64,000 nt of DNA from Zonotrichia leucophrys gambelii (GCF_028769735.1 NC_088170.1:56205585-56269584), one strand, 5' to 3'; counted from the first letter of the stretch, positions 35,025-45,149 are shown. Notes: a model not told the origin generated them from the letters alone. A program made the numbers and translations.

Positions 35025-36197
35025 CTAAGCCTGGTTATCCTTCTTTCCCTGGGCATATGTCTTGGAGGTTCCTTCAAGGGGATCAAAAATATTGTCATTA
35101 TCATCATATGTGACAGTTCGGTTACTGGCCACTGGAGCTGCTTCCCTTTTGGAACTTCCTCTCTGAATCTTCAGTTGTCTCACCCGTTGTGCCAGAGCAG
35201 AGGTAGGTTGTCTATGCCATCTCCTCATGTCTTCTCCACAATCACGCAAATAGAACCCCAGCTCAGCTCGTGGGATGTACCTTCTCTCGCCGTCTGGGGA
35301 ACGTCTGCGTTGGGTACCAGAACCTCTGATCTGTACCGCCGAGATTTGGAGAAAGCTCTCTTTAATCTCCTCCCTCAGTTTCTTGTGACCCTCCTCTATC
35401 TTGTCCTCTAATTTTTGAAGACGTGTTTCCACCGCTGCGATTCTGGCATGTGTTGGGCCATGTACAGCATCTGCATATGCTCGGAGCTTCCTTGCCATGT
35501 CAAGCACAGTCTCACCCCTCTCATCCCTCTTCATGATGGCTAAGGCAGAGGCATATTCTTGTGGCCCGAGTCGTACGAGTTTTCGCCACATCACAGACGT
35601 GCATGGTACTAAGTCTGGGTTCCTAGTTGTTACATCATCTGAGAAGATAATCTCAACCACGGCCATTTCTCTCAGGCGTTGGATCCCTTGCTCTATTGTC
35701 TTCCACTGAGTCTGCTGCATATAGAGATCGTCTGCACACAGGTATCTTTCTGCTACACTTCTTAGGACTCGTTCCCAGAGGCTCTGAGAGTTAGCCCCCC
35801 TCATCATTCCTTGGTCTATGACAGTATCCTGTGACAGGGATCCCAAATGCCTGGCTTCAGTGCCATCCAAAACGGTAGCCTCGCCTGCAGCATCCCAGAG
35901 ACGGACCAGCCAACTAATTATGGATTCATCAGACCTTCGAGTGTAATCCTTCCGTAGGCCACGAAGGTCCTTCAGGGAGAAGGACTCAGTATTGGCATCT
36001 GATCTTGCATCTGCTGCTTTGACTCCTGACTTTACGTCAGGGGGCACTGAGGTTCCTTCTCCTTCATCATCATCATCATCATCATCCACTGGTCGATTGG
36101 TCTTGGCTGTGCATTTCCCACTTCTAGTGCTGGTAGCAACAGCCATGGGTTTGGCTGCTGGCTTCGAGCCTGGAGTGTTAGCTGCAGCCTGAGCCAC
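35025..36197 (-). CDS. gag: Gag (ERV-L type, Fv1-related capsid region)
   Basis: An open frame of 390 codons, counted from GTG at 36197; the first ATG is codon 18 (36146). It has an Ala/Pro/Lys-rich N-terminus, a seven-Asp run (38-44) from a GAT repeat, then a helical capsid-like region at about 75-245. Blocks such as ISWLVRLWDAAG, SLWERVLRSVAE and GIQRLREMAVVE match the pattern of the ERV-L Gag that gave rise to mouse Fv1. A coiled coil is likely at about 250-285 (VETRLQKLEDKIEE). A basic tail follows, without a CCHC zinc knuckle. It overlaps the pre-gag frame by 166 bp in the -1 register and ends in TAG (35027-35025), after which protease continues in the same frame. Role: structural capsid of the particle. 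It may start at the internal ATG or be made as a fusion with pre-gag. Confidence 0.88.
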   Translation of the reverse strand: MAQAAANTPGSKPAAKPMAVATSTRSGKCTAKTNRPVDDDDDDDEGEGTSVPPDVKSGVKAADARSDANTESFSLKDLRGLRKDYTRRSDESIISWLVRLWDAAGEATVLDGTEARHLGSLSQDTVIDQGMMRGANSQSLWERVLRSVAERYLCADDLYMQQTQWKTIEQGIQRLREMAVVEIIFSDDVTTRNPDLVPCTSVMWRKLVRLGPQEYASALAIMKRDERGETVLDMARKLRAYADAVHGPTHARIAAVETRLQKLEDKIEEGHKKLREEIKESFLQISAVQIRGSGTQRRRSPDGERRYIPRAELGFYLRDCGEDMRRWHRQPTSALAQRVRQLKIQRGSSKREAAPVASNRTVTYDDNDNIFDPLEGTSKTYAQGKKDNQA

Positions 36198-37063
36198 CGG
36201 ACAGTTGCTGATTTATCTCCCTGCCCCCCTGCCTCTGTCTGCTGCCCGACACTATCTAGCAGTGTGCGATAAGCATATGCCAGGGCCCAGCTCACTGCAA
36301 TGACCTTCCTCTCCTTAGGCTCATCCTGGTACTTCTCTTTCAGATATTTCCCCACCTCAGCTGGGTTCTGAATTTGTTCATGGGGAAAATCCCACACTAT
36401 AGGGTCAGAGAATTCCTTCAGGATTTCGCCCATATCCTCCCATTTCCCACACCACTTAGGATTTTCCACACCAGGGTTTACTCCTGAGTCAGGGGTCTCA
36501 TCAGCCCGTCTAGAAATCTCAGCCCTCAATCTAGAGAAGCTGCAGACCATATAGAGAAGACTTACCAAATTAAATACCAGAAAGATGGTCTCTTTAACAT
36601 TCAGGGGAAACTGAACATTCTCAAAAAGTGACATAACCGATCCAAAGGAGAAGAGGGAAAGGGAAGGCTGGAAAGTCTCATTCTTAGCTCCACCTCTAAC
36701 AGACTGAGTATAGTTACTAATAAATTCCCAAAACATACCACTGGAATTGGGATGCAGGGTAGGATGAAGAAACCATAAACCATACATGCTGTAAACAGAG
36801 GTCAGTATCTTTTTGAACGCTTTATAAATCATTATCACCAGGGCCAGCACAACAGCTATTCCAATCCGTACCCCTCTACCGTAAAAATTACTTGTTAAGG
36901 ACAATAATCCTAATGACCAGAAAGGTATTGAAACCTCAAAAAGGTCTAGAGCCCAGAGCCATACAGAGGCTTTCACAACCAGAGACATCAGGGGTCCAAG
37001 CATCATGTCTACTAACTGCTTTAACAACAACAGACACACAATTAATAGGGCTTTTTTCCACAT
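36032..37063 (-). CDS. Membrane-type pre-gag open frame of the provirus
   Basis: 343 codons from the ATG at 37063, seven bases after the primer binding site. I chose this ATG for its A at -3; an in-frame ATG at 37093 lies just before the site, and the frame is open back into the LTR. The N-terminus looks like a signal anchor (MWKKALLIVCLLLL). Further hydrophobic segments lie at about 33-57, 66-83 (IGIAVVLALVIMIY) and 158-176 (TIFLVFNLVSLLYMVC). Between segments three and four are possible N-glycosylation sites at 106 (NSS), 117 (NYT) and 128 (NET). Residues about 180-285 are soluble and gag-like (ILKEFSDPIVWDFPHEQ, VIAVSWALAYAYRTLLD). The last ~55 codons only read the gag DNA out of frame, including a Met7 run. 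I know no retroviral Gag with such an N-terminus. It may be a membrane-anchored matrix or a captured sequence. Confidence 0.6.
   Translation of the reverse strand: MWKKALLIVCLLLLKQLVDMMLGPLMSLVVKASVWLWALDLFEVSIPFWSLGLLSLTSNFYGRGVRIGIAVVLALVIMIYKAFKKILTSVYSMYGLWFLHPTLHPNSSGMFWEFISNYTQSVRGGAKNETFQPSLSLFSFGSVMSLFENVQFPLNVKETIFLVFNLVSLLYMVCSFSRLRAEISRRADETPDSGVNPGVENPKWCGKWEDMGEILKEFSDPIVWDFPHEQIQNPAEVGKYLKEKYQDEPKERKVIAVSWALAYAYRTLLDSVGQQTEAGGQGDKSATVRWLRLQLTLQARSQQPNPWLLLPALEVGNAQPRPIDQWMMMMMMMKEKEPQCPLT
36062..36087 (-). repeat. (GAT)n trinucleotide run in the gag/pre-gag overlap
   Basis: A GAT/ATG repeat encodes seven Asp in the gag frame and seven Met in the overlapping pre-gag frame. Such runs vary in length by whole codons, so they do not shift frame. 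Confidence 0.85.
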
Positions 37064-37069
37064 TTTCCA

Positions 37070-37087
37070 GCCCCACGTTGGGCGCCA
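37070..37087 (-). other. Primer binding site, tRNA-Lys(1,2) type
   Basis: The minus strand reads TGGCGCCCAACGTGGGGC, a perfect 18-nt match to the lysine-1,2 primer site known from several retroviruses, including spumaviruses. The classic mammalian ERV-L uses leucine. It lies 11 nt from the LTR end (spacer AATACATGAAT) rather than the usual 0-3 nt. Confidence 0.9.
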
Positions 37088-37098
37088 ATTCATGTATT

Positions 37099-37755
37099 TG
37101 TCCAGGTTTAGAGCAAGTTTGGGAAGAATCCCCCCAGAGGAGCTCCGGTGGGAAAAGCAGATCCAATCGGCCCCTCCCCCCTCAACTGGTCCAGGAGGAA
37201 AGAAAAAATACCTCCTTGGAGAAAGGTGGAAAAAAACCCCCTGTTTATTAAACAATACGACCAAAACAGTATCAAAACAATGAGACCCCTTGCCACTCTA
37301 AAAGAGATGACAAACTGAGAAAACCCCGGGTTCAAGCAGCAGCTCACTCAGTCTCTGATCAGTCTCTCAGTGCTGGAATTGTCGCAGGCCAGGGCCGGCC
37401 CGGTGGGCCACAGCTGCAGCTGCCGGTGCTCTCCTGGGTGTTCAGTCCAGAGCAGTTCCAAGAGGTCCAAAGAAAAAGGGAAAAAACAGTCCAGGGAACT
37501 TCTTTGCCTCAGCTAGCTAACACTAACTAAAAAGCAAAAGAAGAGCTCTCTGTCCCGCTGTCTGTCTGCAGACAACACAGTCAGGAGCAGGAATGTGGAG
37601 GAGTGGAGTGCAGTGTCTGAAAAACAAACTGCGCGCTTCTTCTCTCTCCCCCTTCACTCTCTGTAACACTCTTAAAGGTACAAAACTTATTATTATTCAA
37701 CATAAACAGAATGAGACGATTGGGGATAAAAGCATCATATAGTCAACCCAGGACA
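37099..37755 (-). repeat. 5' LTR of the provirus
   Basis: 657 bp, the promoter copy. It begins TGTCCTGGGTTGACTATATG and ends CTAAACCTGGACA in the element's direction. A polyadenylation signal sits at the complement of 37244-37249. It differs from the 3' LTR at about 37120 (one G fewer) and by three substitutions, near 37138, 37193 and 37396. I see no strong TATA box. Confidence 0.96.
37244..37249 (-). terminator. AATAAA polyadenylation signal in the 5' LTR
   Basis: Same context as the copy in the 3' LTR. Confidence 0.75.
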
Positions 37756-37760
37756 TTCAT
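37756..37760 (+). repeat. Target-site duplication TTCAT of the provirus (right)
   Basis: Second copy of TTCAT, directly after the LTR end CCCAGGACA. Confidence 0.95.
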
Positions 37761-38066
37761 GAACTGAAGTTTGAGTATACTAAAGTGTGGTGCCAAGGCT
37801 GGGCAGTTGGTGTTTTGGGAGAATGTATCGGATTGGGAAAGTCAGGTAGTGGGGAGGAGGAAAGTGGTTTTTGTAAGGTTTTCAATTTTTTTTTTCTCTT
37901 TTCCTTATAGTTTTTCCCTATTTTCCTGTAGTTTAGGTAATAAAGTGTTCTTTATGTTTAAGCTAAAGCCTGTTTTGCTTATTCCTGGTCACATCTCACA
38001 GCAGACACCAGGGTGAGGGCATTTTCATGGGGGGCACTGGCTCTGTGCCAGGCTCAAACCATGACA
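37761..38066 (+). mobile_element. Outer, older solo LTR, right part
   Basis: Continuation of the LTR begun at 30018. It carries a pyrimidine-rich stretch (about 37888-37918), a plus-strand AATAAA at 37939-37944 and the terminus GGCTCAAACCATGACA. The target duplication ACCAT follows at 38067-38071. Confidence 0.82.
37939..37944 (+). terminator. AATAAA polyadenylation signal of the outer LTR
   Basis: AATAAA in GGTAATAAAGTGTTC followed by T-rich sequence. It sets the outer LTR on the plus strand, opposite to the provirus. Confidence 0.7.
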
Positions 38067-38071
38067 ACCAT
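38067..38071 (+). repeat. Target-site duplication ACCAT of the outer LTR (right)
   Basis: Matches 30013-30017 exactly. Confidence 0.88.
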
Positions 38072-40544
38072 TTTAAACTAAAGGATCTAAAAGTATAGTA
38101 GTTCTGTAGATTGCAATTAATGCTTGTGAAAGTCATTTTGCTTTATCTCTCTATATCTCTCTTTTGCTTTTTCTCCTATATTTGTTTTGATAGAAAACAT
38201 AGATGTCAACAGACCTCGGGTGAAACAGTAAATTTTCTATTTCATGCCAAGAAAATAGGTCTCTTCTTTCCCCACCTGGCAGACTTGGAAGAAATTTTCA
38301 GGGAATAGAATTCTTCTCAGTTACTTGTAAAGGAAGATTAAAGTTGATATGATATTGAAGACTGAGGTTTCTTCAGAATTCTCAACTGTTTAGATTTTGG
38401 TACAATTCTAATTTCAGTAAGTTTGAATCAAATTTTTATAAATACACGTGTTCTTTTGAAGAGTGCATTAGAATTTAGACATTTTTTATTAAATAATTCA
38501 TTATAATCCCCAAAAAGTGGGGATACCATATTCTTCAAGCTCGGACTCCTACTTTTAAATTCTTTGCTAAAGAAATACAGCTGTTAGATTCAGTCTCCAA
38601 GAGGAGTTTTCATAGCAAAAGGAATTGAAATTCTGTTAAAAGAAGCAGAGCATTTTGCCTTTTCATCAGTTAGATCTGTTGGATTACAGCTTCATGCTTT
38701 GAGAAAGAACAGGGCATTGAAATGCATTATAAAAACAGAGTACACACTTCACCTTGTCTCCAATGATTTACTTTTACAACATTCTTCTCCAGGTGTTCTG
38801 TAGAGAATTGCATCTTACAGATATGGAGAACATTGAACAGCAAGCATTTGCTAGGATACCTCTGCTGATAAACAGGAGACAAACCTGCATATATATGGAT
38901 GTTTTTGATTCAGAGCAGAAGAGGAACAGCAAATAGTTCCTAAACAAATTCTTCATTGGCTACATTTATGTTACCATGGTCTTCAGCTAAAAAGCTGGGG
39001 AATTACTTGAAAAATTTATTTTTTTCCTGTTCAATTCAATTTTTGTTCCTATATTTTTAGGTGTCATGATGGTTCTAAACTCCTAGACATAAAAATCAGA
39101 CTGTAACATGGAGATTTCTGACTAATGAGCCAAACAAATGACATAAAAGACTGAATTTGTGTAAAGCAACTTTAACCCACCTTTGATTAGCTTTAAAAGC
39201 AAGGTAAGGAGTGCAAACAGTTACTCAGGCAACAAGTAACAGCTCACCAGAAAGGGAAGATAAAGATTTTAAAAAACCAACAAGGTTGGTTGTTTTTCCC
39301 ACAACCAAAAAGCAACAAACCTGTGAGAAATGCATTTTGCCTGAGAAAGTGACAGATAGAACCTGAGTTTGTGAGTTTTCCCCATGGGGCTCATGGAGAA
39401 GAAGAAATGAAGACTGGACATGGGCTTGGAAAACAGAAGTAAGTCCAGACAGGAATATCAAGATAAATGGAAAAGAGAAGGCAGCATAAAAATCTGATGG
39501 CCTGCATTTACTGAATAGCGGAAGCTGAATGGCAGATCAACAAACCAAAAAAAAGAATGACTGTAAGAAAATGGCAGGAGTTAGTTTAGGGACAGCTATG
39601 CTGCAGTGGGCAGTAATGAAGAATAACATGCTGAAGGAGAAGATAGGATGACAGAAGAGAGAAGCTGCTGGTCCCATAAGAGAAGAAGTAATGGAGATAG
39701 CTTTGAGAAATTGCTCAAGTATAAACAAAGACATTACACAGAAGAGAAGGCAAGATAGTTAACAGACAGGAGAAATAACTCAGAATAGAGCTTTAAGATG
39801 AGGGACAGTGTTTTTGTGACTTAAGAGTCCTTGGTGCGGACTAACAAATCTGCCACTACAACAGATCCCGAGGAAAGTCAGCATAAAATCTGCCAGGAAT
39901 AAACATGCACACTGGGAGGTTAGGGATGACAGGACTCTTCAAAAAAACAGGGAGAAATTGATCACTTTTCATGCTGGGACACAGCCTAGATTTCAAATGG
40001 AACAGACCAAGGGGAGTACTCCAAACTAGGGCAGCTACTGAGACACACAACTGCCCCAGGTGATATCCAACAGAATTGTTCCAGATACTGAGGAAGGAAT
40101 CTAGAGATGGTCTTTCTCCTCTAGGACTGCTTCTCAGAGATAGGTTACAACAAACTTGTCAGATATCTAAAATAATTCATTGCACAAATTGTAAGAATAT
40201 ATTTTGTAATATAAAAATATATACTATAGTGTATGGTATGCAACATAAACATATACTCCAGTAAGATAAGATATTGGCACCATTCAATATCATATTAGAC
40301 ATTATTAATGGTAATGGGATAGAAGAGAACTATAATGAGAGCAGTAAAATATGTAAAGACAGACTCAAAAGGAAATTTCAAAAATATGTAAGAGAATATC
40401 ATGTTCTGAGTAGACAATGAAGCACTGATCAACACTCATTTAATATCTTCATTATTACCCTTGGAAAGAAAAGTGTAAAGGTATTTCACTTGCTGACACA
40501 AAATTGGCAACCCTGTGCGCATGGGAAAGATCAGATTCTTGTAA
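38072..40544. other. AT-rich unique sequence, no gene recognised
   Basis: No gene or repeat recognised. Open frames are under 80 codons. Confidence 0.5.
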
Positions 40545-40770
40545 TGGAAGGACTCCCTGACACTAAGGAATGGAGTACAGATATGGATGAAATTCAACTG
40601 CAGAAAGTAAAGGTCATTCATGCAGGGACCAATAATGAGAATTTCTTCTATAATCCAGGAGCTTCTCAGTTGGAAACAATAAAGAAGGAAAAGCAGCTGG
40701 ATCTATTAATCAGTCACGGAATGTCTATGAGCCACCAATGCCATGCAAGCATGAAAAAGTGAATGTGATT
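40545..40770 (+). mobile_element. Ancient CR1-like LINE fragment (ORF2 C-terminal part)
   Basis: Blocks match the end of a CR1 ORF2: AAGTAAAGGTCATTCATGCA, AATTTCTTCTATAATCC, CTCAGTTGGAAACAATA, then GGATCTATTAATCAGTCACG and TGTCTATGAGCCACCAATG. In protein terms it resembles KVIHAG...QLETIKKEKQLDLLI.HGMSMSHQCHASMKK, the segment after the RT core. The strong divergence suggests a family older than the other CR1 copies here. Confidence 0.72.
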
Positions 40771-43481
40771 CCAGGTTATATAACAGAAGGTTACAGGCCA
40801 TTCCTCAAAGAGCCGTGGTGTCATTCCCATAGTTTTAATGGTAATACACCAGCAAGCGGTAGATTAAAGAACAGACACAGACATCTTCTAAATTAAATAA
40901 CCAATGGACTCATACCCTGAAAAGTTATTAAATGATGGCAGTTTAGCAAAAGCATTATAGAATTTTTCATCTACTATTATGCACTAAAACTTGGTATTAA
41001 AATCAGGGACTGGTCCCTGTTATTTTGGTGTAATGCAATTGCACAAAATAATACAGGTTCAGCCACAAGACAACTTACAATTATAGATTTAATTATGCAA
41101 ACACTTAGATCCATTAACAATTGCATATTGAGGTACTTTTCCTTTAATACCACAGATTCAAAATTATTGGCTTAATAGATCTCCATTTAGTAATCAAAGG
41201 AGGACATTTAGAATAGAAATGTCAGTTGACAAGTCATATTCAAATCAATATGCTAAGTGATATATGTGATAATGGAAATCACCTAATAAGAAAGTCCAGC
41301 AAATGTAAAGCTGTTTAAAACTCATACATTTACTCTTGTATTTATTGAATTTGTTAATCTTCTCTTACGCAGCACAATCATTAAGAGAGATCTTAGATTA
41401 CTAACCATTGCAGGTTACCTGTACTGTAGGTAGCCTTCACATGAACATTGTAGGTCCCTTCTAACTCTGCATATTTTAACATGCAATAACTTATGTGGAT
41501 GAATAGTATGTGACCTACTAACAGAGCAGCAAACTTAATTGTCAAAAGACTGAGTAACATAATTTGCAATTTAGTACTTTTTTCTAAAAGTATGCGTTGA
41601 GATACTACACATTTTTTCCATGGGCAGTATCAATTTTCTGGTAGTGATATGTGATGACCCTGATCTTTTTGCAGTAATGCAGTGGTCAAGAACTTGGCTT
41701 CCTGAGGATTTTTCTTTGCAGCATAAGATTTATTATGCATTCTTCTTTCACTTAGATTGACCTAGTTTAATTTTATAATTATTAGAAGAATATTTCTTGC
41801 AACTTTTCTCTAACAGGAAGAAAGGAAGTGAAGAAAGCAATCAGTAGGAAGTCAGTATGAATTATCTATTTCATTTAAAATCTATTTCTCATAAGGATTA
41901 TATATAAATTATATGAATATTTATCATAAGAAAACTGCAGAAAAGATGGATGGAGAATTTATTGCAACAGGATAAAAAAAGATAAGGATTTCTAAGTGCA
42001 CTCAAATACAGAAATAAAACAAGAAATAAACAACAAATTCTTTGTATACTTTGTTTGCATTTTCTCATCATATAGAAAACACTCTCTCCTTCAGTTAGAC
42101 TTTTGTAATTTAATTTCTTTACACTACCAGGTTTCATGCTACAAAGTTTAAACTTCCTGAAAAGCAGATTTCTATAAGATTTCAGACTGCATGGATATAC
42201 TATTTAACATTTCCTCATTATTTAATGTACGGGTACAATGGACTTATAGATACAGAATAAAATAGTATGTAGCAGGCCAATAAAGCTTATTTTTTGGTTT
42301 TGGAGTTGTAGGGTTTTTATATTTTCTTGTCACATTGAAGAGACTAGACTAGACAATCACTTAAATTTGACAGATTAACTTCAAACAAGCAAACAGTTAC
42401 TAGCAAAATTGTGTGAATTAACTTATCAGTCCAGAAAATTTTCTTGTTGATATCTGCTTCCAAAAACATAAGGATTTATCAGTAGTGTCTAAACCAAGAG
42501 GACGAGAAGAACTTTTAGACCAAGCCAAAACATGCCAGTACCTTCAACAAAAAGAATCAGTTGAAAAGCATACTTTACCTTAAAATTACTTAACAGTCAG
42601 ATTCCTTATATCAATGGACATTTAAACAAGTAGAAGTATGAGCTAGAAGTGGCATCTTTTCCTTATGGTGCTAACCCATAAATTTTTAGAAAACAAGTAC
42701 CTTTCAACAATGCATGGGTGTCAAATACAAAATATATAAAACATATTTCTAGTATTCTTACCTAAACTTCTCTCACATTTATGTGGTTGACCTTCCTTGC
42801 TCATAGAAGCACAACAAATTAAAAATTGAAAATATTTGACAAAATTATGTGAGAATTGACACAATATGAATCAAGCTAACAAATACTTATCATGGCAGGC
42901 AATTTACCTCTGTTCTGCTATAAATTATACATTTGGGATACATACTGAGTAGAACAGATATTCGATATCTCTGAGAGCAATAGATCACAGTAAGTTCTTA
43001 GCAACTCCTAAAGTCAGGCATTTTTCTGGAAAAAGCAAAGCAAGAAAGCAAGCATAATACAAACAGAGGAAGCATGCACACATAAAAGTGGGTAGCTGTT
43101 AGCATTGCAGGTATTTTTAACATACCATATGAAATATGAAATAAAAACAAATGAAAATTACTAGAGACAGCTCAAATGTGTACACTTGTCTTCTATGACC
43201 AGCTGATATATTGCTGGAAAATATGCATTGAAACTTTGGCTTTGGAAGAATAATGGTTACATCCAGTGGCCATATAAGCTAGACCTAGTATAAATTCCCT
43301 CAGAATCTCTGAAAGGGAGCATATGTTTCAAAACTTACATTATTGAAGACAATACAACAAGCTAATTAGGGTGAAACAATTTCTAATTATGTCTGATCAA
43401 CACATTTTTCTGGTTTTGTCATAATTTTAGCTTACTGAAATTTTATTTTAAGTACCACTACAGCTTTAAACTTTATAACTT
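40771..43481. other. AT-rich unique sequence, no gene recognised
   Basis: Nothing recognisable; open frames are under 80 codons. Confidence 0.5.
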
Positions 43482-43800
43482 TTTCCAACTCCCTGAAAGG
43501 AGGTTGTAGCAAGGTGAATGTTTGTCCCTTCTCCCAGGTTACAAGTAAGAGGACCAGAGGAAATGACCTCAAATTGTGCCAGGGGAGGCTTAGATTGGAT
43601 GTTAGGAAAGAATTTTTCACTGGAAGGGTGGTCAGACATTGATTGGCTGCCCAGGTAAGTGGTGATATGACATTCCTGGAATTGTTCAAAAGATGTGTGG
43701 GTATGACACATGTGATGTAGTGGTGAGCATGGTGGTGCTGGGTTAATGGTTGGACTCAATGATCTTAGATGTATTCTCCAACCTTAATGATCCTGAGATT
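43482..43800 (+). mobile_element. CR1 LINE, 3' end
   Basis: Contains CCCTGAAAGGAGGTTGTAG, CTTCTCCCAGGTTACAAG, GAGGAAATGACCTCAAATTG, GGGAGGCTTAGATTGGATG, TTGGCTGCCCAG and GGTTAATGGTTGGACTCAAT, and ends in TTAATGATCCTGAGATT. No coding capacity remains. Confidence 0.93.
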
Positions 43801-45149
43801 TTAAAGAACATACAATTTAAAACCTATAATTGAAAATAACCTAGTTTTATAATTGACTTCCAAAACAGTGGGTAAATTGTCTTCTGCTTTTTCCTTATTG
43901 GCCCAGTTGTCTGCCTGCTGCAGCATGGAAGAGCCAGACAGTGATGTAACAGAGGCCCAGAGTAGTGTTGATAGAGGATTGGCTGATATGGGTCCCTTGA
44001 TGAGTATATACTATGTCACAAAATATGTATTTTTATAAAATTAATCCTTGTGTGTTTTGAGATCTCTTTATGGTACAAGTGAAAGCAACTTGGGCTAAAA
44101 AAGCTTTGCCTTCTCAGTCCCTGACTTTTATCAATGTCACATATCTGGATTTTCCCATATTATATAAAAAATGTGAATGTAGAATCCTCTGCCTGCAGTC
44201 TGATGACATGTATGTGCACTTATTCAAGGGTGCCCCGAGAAATTTGTGATGTGCTTCAAGAAGACAGTTGATGTAAAACAGAACTAGAGAAACACAGGAT
44301 GAAAATCTTATTCCAAGGTGTGCAAAGTAGCACTTGAGAAGCATCACCTGGCCTGAGGAACAGGCCTATTTGCTCCAGGGAGGGGATGACTACAGAGCCA
44401 TGCAGTTTGGAGCAGCAAACTGCTCCAAATGGAGGTGTCCATTCCCAACACCTCATCCCCTCTTCTCCCACACAGCATCAGAAAGGCTGCTGGAGAATCC
44501 ACATTCATGTTCAGTAGGTGTTCTTCACAGAGGTCCCAGCATATGCCCCTTGCCTCAACTATTCTGTTCATCCTCATAAAACAACAGCCTAATTCTAAAA
44601 TACAGGTTTCTTCAGAGATAACATACTCAAGAAGTTGTCACTGCTTCAGGTTTTTCACAAGGAAAAAAAGACTTAGAGATAAAAACTTCAAATTCTGAAC
44701 AAAATTCCTGTGGTGATTCTGAAAACTATAAAATAACACGGATTACAGCAACCTGACATAAAAGAACATAAATCTAAATAACTCTAGGAAAGGCTTTTCT
44801 CTGAACAAATTTGTCTTTTTACTTTGGTGAAACCTGTTGGGCAATGAAACATCAAACACTTGCAACCTTTAATGCCACAGAGTGATGCGTTGAAAGTTCA
44901 TGGCAACTGGTATAAAAACTATGGCAGAGGTGTAATTTTTCAGAACTTGACCAATAATAGACATACATTGGCAAGAAGTTCTCTTTAATAAAAATTATGC
45001 AGAACTCATTTCATTTATTAAAAAATGAACTTCATAAATATAGTGCTTAGAAAGATACAAAACCAAATTATTAAACGATTTGTCTGTAAGGACATTGAAG
45101 GTATTATATCAGTACAAAATCAATGACTCTTTGCAAAGAGGCGCTAGGA
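43801..45149. other. Unique sequence, no gene recognised
   Basis: No gene recognised. A 10-bp perfect inverted repeat (TTTGGAGCAG, loop CAAA, CTGCTCCAAA) lies at 44406-44429. Confidence 0.5.

Larger units (their letters stand above)
31042..37755 (-). mobile_element. ERV-L-type endogenous retrovirus, env-less provirus
   Basis: A complete 6.7 kb provirus on the minus strand. Order is 5' LTR (37099-37755), primer binding site, membrane-type pre-gag frame, gag, protease, RT/RNase H/integrase, polypurine tract and 3' LTR (31042-31699). LTR ends are TG...CA and the 5-bp target duplication is perfect. Gag resembles the ERV-L Gag lineage that includes mouse Fv1, and pol is of the class III type. There is no env between pol and the 3' LTR (only about 130 bp) and no dUTPase domain after integrase. 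Three breaks are visible: a -1 frame change between pre-gag and gag (perhaps natural), a one-base shift in protease, and a TGA before RT. The near-identical LTRs suggest a young insertion. Confidence 0.96.

Noticed and set aside
36181..36240. GGGGGGC as a -1 frameshift heptamer joining pre-gag to gag
   Set aside because: The gag frame has a TAA just downstream of it, so slippage there would end translation at once.
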